Assembly: GCA_012861695.1 (NCBI GenBank)
Contig: JAAOOA010000033.1
Location: 20,561,934 to 20,625,933, forward strand
Origin: Trematomus loennbergii
Taxonomy: Eukaryota > Chordata > Actinopteri > Perciformes > Nototheniidae
DNA: 64,000 bases
Reading direction: 5' to 3'
Below the pieces are notes generated by a model. The model had not been told where the DNA came from. It saw only the letters and a program-made list of their open reading frames with translations, and made no database searches. Position numbers and translations under genes: made by a program. How positions within the stretch are numbered: the first letter of the stretch is position 1; each line of letters starts with the position of its first letter. Of the stretch, positions 55,217-64,000 are shown one piece after another.

Positions 55217-57460
55217 GTAAATACTTATTTTCCCAATGCATCTGGCAATAAAACGCACAGCTGGCTGAGGTCATGACATGGCCGTTGAGTTTAGTGACTC
55301 ATATCTGTCTTTCACCACATCATTGATTCCAGTCTTGGACAGAGATTTCATTTCCTGGAATTTTGATTGCTTTGGATGGTCTGTGCTTTATTAAAACTGC
55401 TACACAAACAGACAGAAGTCATTCATTTTATTTTTAACCAGTTTGAAGACTAACAGGGGCAAAGAGCAGAGTGAAAAGGGGTGTGTGTACGCTCCTATCA
55501 TCTGTGTGTGAAGTCAGGTGAATTATATCCAGAGTGGAGTGGGAGCACTTACCCATGAACAGCGAGCTCACATTTCCGCGAGAGAAAAGTACTGTAGAGT
55601 GATTCAGTAAAGAAAGCTAGTCAGTGATACTACTGGTGCAGAATATGATGGATAACCCTGTCCTCTGACCAAAGAGGAACTGCATCCAATGAGTCAAATA
55701 AGAAAACAGATGTTACTTAAACTATTTAGCTCCATCAAACAACGCTTAGCGTCCAGGCTCACATACTCACTCTAATTACAACATTTTAATCGATGTATAT
55801 GGTTGCTCAATTAATAGAAATACTAACTTAATCGCAATATGGACAAGTGCCATTTTAAAATCGCAGGAAGCACAATTAATGTAAAAGGATAAATATGTCT
55901 TAAAATACAGTTTTAAAAGTGAAGCTGCAGAGATCAGAGATTCAGATCTTAAAAAGGACTTATAATGCTTGTTTTCAGGTTCATATTAGTGTTTAGTGTT
56001 TTACGGTTTCCATGCTTTAATGTTAAAAAAAAACTTAATTTTTTTCATACTGTCTGTATGCGAAAAATACTGACCGCTCTGATGTGATTGGTCAACCGCT
56101 TAGAGATGTCCAGCTCCTTAATGTGCAATGTGTTGGAGGCGGTTCAGGCAGGGGAGGAGAAACTTCCTCTGGAGGGAACACAAGGATTTTAGCCTTTGAA
56201 GATCATTCACATCACATGCACATAAACCTATTCAAACACACTACAGAGAAGCGAGAACCCCCCAAAAATTAAAAATGCCCCCTATTATTTTTTAATTCTG
56301 ATGACAATATTGTTGCACAATGATCATTTAGTCCAATATTTTATTAATCAATTGCGATATCAGTCGAAAATTATCCCACTAAGTTATTCTTTCCCAAATT
56401 GTGCAGAAGTAGTGCATACTGCTTAAGCAAATTTAACAAAATTAGGGAAACAAATTAAAATCAAACAACCTGAAGCAAATGGAAGGAAGGAAGTGTTTGA
56501 AGCGGCTCTCTGAGAGTAACAATCATGGGAGTGTCTCCTCCTCCAGCCATCGGATCCTTAGGCAGCGCTCTGCTGCTGATCCTGGCTCAACGTGTTCCAA
56601 AGAGACGCTGCTTCTTCTTTCGAGGCCTCTCAGCTCTGAGCTCCCTGCCTGAAGATCTGAATCAGAGAAATATTTTCCTTCTTAACCCTTTCATTGTCCA
56701 AAAAATATGTATTTTCTGCAGTTAAAGTGCAGTCAATCTGATATTCTTTTCTTTTGATTATTTACGGTGAAAAGCAAAAATCAATACTGATATATTTAAT
56801 TAAATGTACAGCAAAATAACATTACATTGATCATACAGACAACAGTTTATAATGAATAGACTATGCATCAATGTCAATATTCCGTCTTTGAAAATAAACG
56901 TTGACCATTAAAGGACCTTTCCACTGAATGGTAGAACATTATTTGAAAAATTGAAGGTGTAACAGAATAGAACATATTTTCAAAATGCTGATTCTAATAT
57001 CCACCAGATATTAAAGCTCAAAATGGTCTCAAGTTTCTTAGTATTTCAAACACACTGTTATACTGCCAACCCTTTTTCTTGTTCTTTTTTTTGCCCATTT
57101 TGTTTTGGGTTTTAAATGTCAGATTGAAGACCTGAAATATTTAATACAATTTTGACTGGTTTGGTGTAAAGCAGTTATTGCACTTTATATGGTTCATAAT
57201 TATGAAGTGAATTAAAAATAATGCTGTTGCATAGAAGAACACACATAAGTGATAGCACTACTCTGCTGCTTTGATAAAACACAATTAAATTAGATTTGAC
57301 TGACTTTTACAGTTTACACAAAATGGTTCAGTCTAGAATAGAAAACATTTATCTGTTTCTCTCTGTTTTTCACATGCTTATCCTCGCATGTAAATCTGTA
57401 ATTACAGTGCTGGTATAGATTTATTTTCACACTTTTCCTGCCTTTGATGAAATCCCCTGA

Positions 57461-58232
<772 letters not shown>

Positions 58233-58947
58233 ATGATGCATTTAATTTTGATCAACACTAAAAGACATGTCTGTGTACAGTGCTATAGCACACTGCATCC
58301 TCTGGACTGGACTCAAGTCTTTTAGGCCTTCACTTCCCACGCTGACTTTGCTGAATTTTACCATAACCATTCTATCAGGCTATATCAAAAATAACTCAAG
58401 TCAGTAAAATGTTTTACTACCGTATTCTGGCATAAGCCTCTCAATATTGCCAACAGATCTTCACATGCAGATTTTCTAAATTGTTATGGTGATGGATCCC
58501 AGACCACAAACACATCTGATCGCACAACAAACTCTCTAGTCTGAATCAGATCTCCATTGTTTTATAATACTGTAGGGGTGGAAACGGCAAGACCTAAACC
58601 TGGCAAAATAGTTATTCATTATGTAACATCAGTTGCTTCATTTATCCAAATCGTTTTGGCCTACTGTTCTCTGTCAGCGGGACACAGTGGAGCTTCACCC
58701 CTTGACTCTATGTCGGTGAACATTGATATCTGAGTCGCACGTCACTGAGGCAACGTTGTGTCTGAACCTTTTCCATTCTCTCTGTGTTCAAGGCTGAACA
58801 TTTGCTCCCCCCCCCCCCCCCCCTCCCGTACACCCTGTTGGCTGCTGTGTTGCTGCTGAAATCTTTCTCCTCTCACAACCACACTCTGTCTCGCTTTCAG
58901 CAGCAGGGTTCTGGGGGTAGATTTTGTATTTAATACATGAAAAGCAG

Positions 58948-59169
58948 AGGTAGGAGAAGTACTCAGATCTTGTACTTGGGTAAAAGTAGAAGTACCAGAG
59001 TTTAGGAATACTCTGTTACAAGTAAAAGTCCTGCAATCAAAATGTTACTCAAGTAAAAGTACAAAAGTATTATCATCAAAGTATACTTAAAGTACCAAAG
59101 TAAAAGTAGTCATTGTGCAGATTGGTCCATTTCAGAATAATATGATATGTTTTATAATTATTGATCATT
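58948..59169. mobile_element. Left part of a CAGAGGTGGGA-family MITE split by a LINE
   Basis: CAGAGGTAGGAGAAGTACTC to TTGATCAT matches 17,167-17,355. The next expected bases (ATTAAAGTGTTCTCAAAGCTG) appear only at 62,938, after the LINE. Confidence 0.85.
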
Positions 59170-62100
59170 GATCATGCGTTTCAGGAGGGGGTATTAGAGC
59201 AATGTTTAGGAGAGCCAACCTCGAATCCTCCTCCTCCACTTCTTTCAAGCATACCGGCATACCTGCGCCGCCAGGTATATGCCATACCCCAGAGGAAGCG
59301 CCCAAGACGCAGGGGAAAGCGGGCGGAGAAGCCGTAAGGATCAGGGGCCTCATTTATAAAGGGATATACGCTCAAAAAATGGCGTACGCCAGTTTCTACG
59401 CAATGTTTGCGATTTATACAATTCTAACTTGACGGGAAAATGTGCGGTCCTCCACGCAAACTCTAACCCATGCGTACGCACTAAGCACAACAACGGGAGA
59501 GACGAGAAACTGCGACACCGTTGGCAGAAGGAAGAATGGAGAGAAATATGTTGAAATAATACCATAAATAAAATGTTACCTCTCATTTATCAAATATGAA
59601 GAATTCATTTTCAAACATTGATTAAAGCCAATCTTAAAATGATTAAACACATGCCTGTTTGAGACTCCTCAGTGCACACAAAAACATAACTTGGATAAAT
59701 AAATAAATACGGATATGTTATTTAAAACCACCTCGAATATGTTGTGTTAATGTTATGGAATGTTTTCTCATAAATGATGCGGTAAGCAGAAGACAGAATT
59801 ACGTCTAAACTGACGCCGTTTTGCATTTCTATAGGTTGTAGATACGAGCATGGTTTTATATACTATCACGTTTAATCGTGTTTTATGCCGTTTGCCAAGA
59901 CTTGATAAGTCGCTCGTAAAACACAGGAGGTATGGAAACTAAGAACACCATATGTGGTAAATGGTGCAGCTAATATAACACACATTAGTTGTATTTCCTT
60001 TAACTGGTGGATTATGGATATATAGTTGCTGATCGACAGCTGGAACAAAAACCACCAAATACAAAAAAATAATTCAGATCCAGTCGTCATGACTCCACTC
60101 CGGAGGGATTCCCCGATCATTTCTTACAGTTTCTCATCAAGGGGGTGTCTCCTGTCCCCGGTACAAACACACTGCCTGAGGAAGGTTATGTGTATTTTTT
60201 TGTCATTAACTTTTTTCGGACCACTTATTTATTTATTTTGGTGACGATCCGACCTCCATGCTGCTACTCTGGTTCAAACTGCATCCACCAAACAATATGA
60301 TTTATCTCGACCTCCCCAAATAACCAAAATCTGACACGGTGTGAGATGTCTTTTTTAGCTGTTCTGTCCTCATTTCCTGCGATCTTCTTCATGCAGTCAG
60401 TCAGAATGAATGAATGAATGGGCGTTTCTTTGACTATTTAGGCAATATGGGCGTTACGAGTCGATTGTGATTTATAAAGGGAAACAGGCGTAGGAAGTGC
60501 CGTACGCACTTCCCTCGCCGGTACGCAATGTTTTGTGAATCAGAAAGACTTTCCTGCTTAATGACTTTTTTAAATCCCGGGATTTGGACTTTATGTTTCT
60601 GACGGAGACGTGGATTCGTGCTGGTGAGTTAACAGCTTTTTCGGAACTTCTACCACCTGACTGTTCATTCATCAGCACCCCGCGGACCACCGGTAGAGGT
60701 GGAGGGCTGGCGTCGGTCTTTAAATCCAGCTTTAATTGCCGTCAAACTCCGTCGAACAGCTTCTCCAGCTTTGAGCTGCAACTTTTCGAACTACACTTAA
60801 CACTTCCAGTGCTCTGTGCTTTGATCTATCGCCCTCCGAAGTTCAATAAGGATTTTATTCAGGAATTCTCAGACTTTGTAGCGGGGGTTATCTTGAACTT
60901 TGATCGATGTTTAATCATTGGCGATTTTAATATTCATGTGTGCTGTGATTCCCGACCGCTCGTCAAAGATTTTATGAATCTCATTGACTCTTTTAACCTT
61001 ACACAGTCGGTTAATGGCCCGACACATGAGAAGGGACACACACTGGACCTTGTGTTGTCTCATGGTTTAGATGTTTGTATCAGGGAAATTGTGACACTGG
61101 TATTTCGGACCATTTGCCTGTGTTATTTACTATGATGCTGCCTTGCTCTCAAGTTGACTCGTGCGTTCCGGAGCGCCGCCTACGTGCGCTGAATCCTCTG
61201 ACAGCGTCACAGTTTTCCGTTGCCTTTAATGACTCTGTGCTTTCCACATTAATTGACTCTTGTGACGCCAGTGCTGAGGAGATTCTCAGCCTTTTTAATT
61301 CTACTTGCACGGATATTCTGGACCTGATCGCTCCATTCACGGCCAGACGCCCTAAACCTGTGACTGAACCGTGGATGACTGACTCTACCCGCGCCCTGAG
61401 ACGCGCATGTAGACGAGCAGAGAGGAGATGGAAGAAGGATAAACTTCACGTCTCCTTGGGGATTCTAAGAGACGGTTTAAGCGAATATCAGAGGGCTGTT
61501 AAATGTGCAAAAACACATTTTATTTCAAATCTTGTGTCCAAAAACCGAAATAGGCCCCAGTTCCTTTTTACCACTCTTAATTGTCTTTTAAATCCCTGTA
61601 ACTCTCCCTGTGTTGTGCCATCACCTACTCTATGTGAAAAGTTCCTTTCATTTTTTAATGATAAAGTCTTGGCCATCAGATCTTCACCTCCTCCTCTCAC
61701 CTTAGACCCAGCAGTGTCTCCTGTGTGCTCAGCTGTCTTCGAGCAATTTGACCTGGTTTCACTGCCCGAGTTATCTGATGTGGTTAAAAAATTGAAACCT
61801 TCACAATACCCCTTAGACAGTATTCCTCCGAGACTACTGAAAGACGTTTTTACTACAATTGGGTCATATATTTTAACTTTGATAAATATCTCTCTCACCT
61901 CAGGCTGCGTTCCAACCTTTTTTAAACATGCTGTAGTGCAGCCTCTTATCAAAAAACAGAACCTTGATCATTCTGTTCTCTCCAACTTTAGACCTATTTC
62001 TAAGCTGCCCTTCCTGTCTAAAGTCCTAGAGAAAGTGGTGTTAGCGCAACTGCAGTCGCACCTTGTTTTAAACTGCATATCAGAAAAGTTTCAGTCTGGT

Positions 62101-62937
62101 TTTAAATCACGCCACAGTACAAACTGCTCTCCTAAGAGTTTTGAATGATCTTCTTTTAACTGCTGATTCTGGGAATTCTGCTGTGCTTGTGCTTTTAGAG
62201 TTGTCAAGACAAGCTTCTTCCAGCTTCTGGGGAAGGTAAAGGCCTATCTTCCTAGTAAGGAATTTGAACAGCTAATCCACCTATTTACTGTATAATGTCT
62301 CATTTAGACTATTGTAACTCCCTGTATATTGGTGTTGATAAGTGTTTGATCCGTCGCCTGCAGCTGGTCCAAAATGCGGCTGCACGCCTTCTTACTGGGA
62401 AGGCAGACCCACTGTTTTGGCAGACCTTCATTGGCTTCCTGTTACAGGATCCAGTTCAAGTACTTACTTGTTGTTTTTAAATCATTGCATGGACTGGCGC
62501 CACATTACCTGTCTGAGTTATTGCACCGCCATGCTCCAGCTAGAGCATTGCGATCAGCTCAGCAAAATATGTTGGTGGTTCCTCGGTGCAGGAAAAAAAC
62601 CCGAGGTGACAGGGCTTTCAGTGTTGCAGCTCCCAGACTGTGGAACAGCCTCCCAGTACATATCCGGACTGCTGAGTCTAATTTTTAAATCTCAGCTAAA
62701 AACTCACCTCTTTGCACTGGCTTTTAATACTAGTTGAACATTACATTTTTACATTTGTATGTGTTTTTTTTAATATGTTTTTAGTTATTGTGCTTTTTAT
62801 CATGTTTTTAATTATTGTTTTATTATTGTACTCCCATTGTGTTATTTAATATTTATTGCCTGTACAGCACTTTGGTCAACTGAAGGTTGTTTTAAATGTG
62901 CTATATAAATAAATAAAGATTGAGATTGATTGAGATC
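59170..62937 (+). pseudogene. LINE family B, near full-length but broken
   Basis: The order on the plus strand starts with a basic N-terminal segment (QRKRPRRRGKRAGEAVRI, about 59,284-59,342), interrupted by a TIR-like element to about 60,545. Next comes an apurinic endonuclease (LDFMFLTETWIRAGE, YRPPKFNKDF, LIIGDFNIHV, THTLDLVLSHGL-type, GISDHLPV) with a frameshift near 61,095. A long linker/RT N-terminus follows at 61,075-62,148 (SNFRPISKLPFLSKVLEKVV, FQSGFKSRHST). After about 62,210 the frame jumps to LDYCNSLYIGVDKCLIRRLQ, so the RT catalytic core is deleted. The C-terminus ends near 62,738. The 3' UTR ends with (GATT)n-like repeats. It is non-functional. The insertion splits a MITE (58,948 / 62,938). 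Confidence 0.85.
59343..60545. mobile_element. Candidate TIR element inside LINE family B
   Basis: The LINE reading stops at 59,342 and resumes near 60,546. The inserted piece begins GGGGCCTCATTTATAAAGGG with CGTACGCC words and ends with inverse-style GTACGCAATGTTTTGTGAAT. The ends are only loosely inverted. No ORF over 82 codons. Confidence 0.55.
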
Positions 62938-62976
62938 ATTAAAGTGTTATCAAAGCTGGTAAAGGTGCAGCTAGTT
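62938..62976. mobile_element. Right remnant of the MITE split by LINE B
   Basis: TCATTAAAGTGTTATCAAAG then CTGGTAAAGGTGCAGCTAG matches 17,347-17,385. It then changes to AAAGGTCCTATGTCATGC, the end of a different MITE. Confidence 0.8.
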
Positions 62977-63041
62977 TTAAAGGTCCTATGTCATGCTTTT
63001 CCGGTTATTACCCGTCCCCTATTGTGTTATGAAGGTTTTTA

Positions 63042-63955
63042 TGCATGTAAACTCTTGCTTCAGGCCTAATCACTCCACAACAACTGCCGTACTTACATTT
63101 TCGAACGACTTGTACTCTGCTGCAGATGATGGTGAACTCACAGGCGCAATTTTTATTGACTTGACAAAAGCCTTTGATTTCGTTGATCGATATCTGCTCT
63201 TGGATAAACTTCATGGCATTGGCCTTTCTAATAATACAGTGTTATGGTTTAACTCGTACCTTCACAATAGAAAGCAATGTGTGGTTGTTAATGGAAAACA
63301 ATCTGACCTGTTGATCCAACAAAAGGGTGTCAAGGATCAACTCTGGGCCCACTTCTGTTTTCTATTTACATAAATGATTTATCTCTCTCTCATTAATTGT
63401 CGTACTCACCTTTATGCTGATGACACTGTCATATATACATCCAAATCTGACTTTTCACAAATTCAGATCTCTCTTCAATTGGATTTTAATATCTTACAGG
63501 ACTGGCTATCACACAATAAACTACTGCTCAACAAAACAAAATCTTATACTATGGTCTTTGGTACCAGGCAGAAGCTCAAATCTAAACCTAACGTAGTAAT
63601 AAAATGTAAGTATGGCACTTCTCTGCATAAAGTTGATAGCTTTAAATATCTTGGTGTATGGCTAGACTCTGAACTTTCATTTAAACTACATATAAATCAT
63701 GTAATACAAAAAGTCAATTACGGAATTGGTGTCTTACACCGCTCTCGCAATTGTTTTACGCTCAGTGTCCGAAAGAGAATTGCTTCTCAACTTATTCTTC
63801 CGATTATGGACTATTGTGATGTTGTCTACCAAAATGCACATACATCAGATCTTGCTCCACTCAACAATACAATAGACTATGCAGATTTGTTCTTGGTTGT
63901 CCTTTTCGTACACATCACTGCACAATGTATAACCAACTTAAATGGCCTTCATTAA
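63042..63955 (+). pseudogene. Non-LTR retrotransposon RT fragment (third LINE), frameshifted, runs to window end
   Basis: The first frame (to 63,373) codes CFRPNHSTTTAVLTFSNDLY and IFIDLTKAFDFVDR (RT motif A, catalytic Asp). At about 63,325 a small deletion in the GVPQGS-like motif (GVKDQLWAHF) shifts the frame. The second frame (63,374-63,955) has THLYADDTVIY (catalytic Asp pair), LNKTKSYTMVFGTR, FKYLGVWLDSELSF and ILPIMDYCDVVYQNA. It resembles family A in order and spacing but is clearly diverged. The endonuclease is missing. Confidence 0.85.
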
Positions 63956-64000
63956 ATGTAAGAAGACACACGTTATTTAAATGCATTTATCTTAACTATC

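Overview
The window reads as teleost fish nuclear DNA. It has an androgen-receptor first exon of vertebrate type, a high load of fish-type repeats (a chromodomain Ty3/gypsy retrotransposon, a Tc1 element, L2/jockey-like LINEs, tRNA-derived SINEs, and hAT, piggyBac-like and other TIR elements), spliced genes, and no operons. The species is not determined. Only one host gene is named with confidence. Most of the rest is a stack of nested mobile elements plus AT-rich sequence in which I see nothing firm.

Layout. 1-3 kb: AT-rich, one weak exon candidate, and a ~90-99 bp tandem repeat (2.6-3.1 kb). 3.1-5.3 kb: a 5'-truncated LINE whose 3' UTR is split by a 1.1 kb TIR element. 5.3-11.7 kb: LINE tails, a SINE, microsatellites and a 30-bp perfect palindrome. 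11.8-14.4 kb: a minus-strand L2-type LINE lacking its RT core. 14.4-18.3 kb: mostly unassigned, with two phase-compatible minus-strand exons of an unknown gene and a MITE. 18.3-19.9 kb: a Tc1 element with one frameshift. 21.2-30.1 kb: a hAT-like MITE, then a long-TIR element that received an intact chromovirus-type gypsy element (22,478-27,749) and another TIR element. 30.6-35.1 kb: a DNA transposon with 15-bp TIRs and an apparently intact five-exon minus-strand gene. 35.5-37.8 kb: a TIR element carrying a two-exon mini-gene. 38.6-46.5 kb: a TTAA-type element split by a 7 kb element (CCCTTA-type ends, CG duplication) that itself holds a hAT MITE, a LINE fragment, a minisatellite and exons of a transposase-like gene. 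46.8-49.2 kb: two MITEs. 49.7-50.8 kb: androgen receptor exon 1, with an apparent 1-nt frameshift. 50.8-64 kb: its intron 1 (no later exon recognised), filled with piggyBac-like MITEs, LINEs and microsatellites.

How parts work together. The gypsy element has all the visible parts of a working self-primed retrotransposon: identical LTRs, a 5-bp target duplication, gag and pol in -1 frames with a slippery heptamer, and a 10-nt sequence after the 5' LTR complementary to the predicted mRNA 5' end. Insertions inside insertions give a relative chronology. Interior fragments of other elements let several exact empty sites be read within the window itself.
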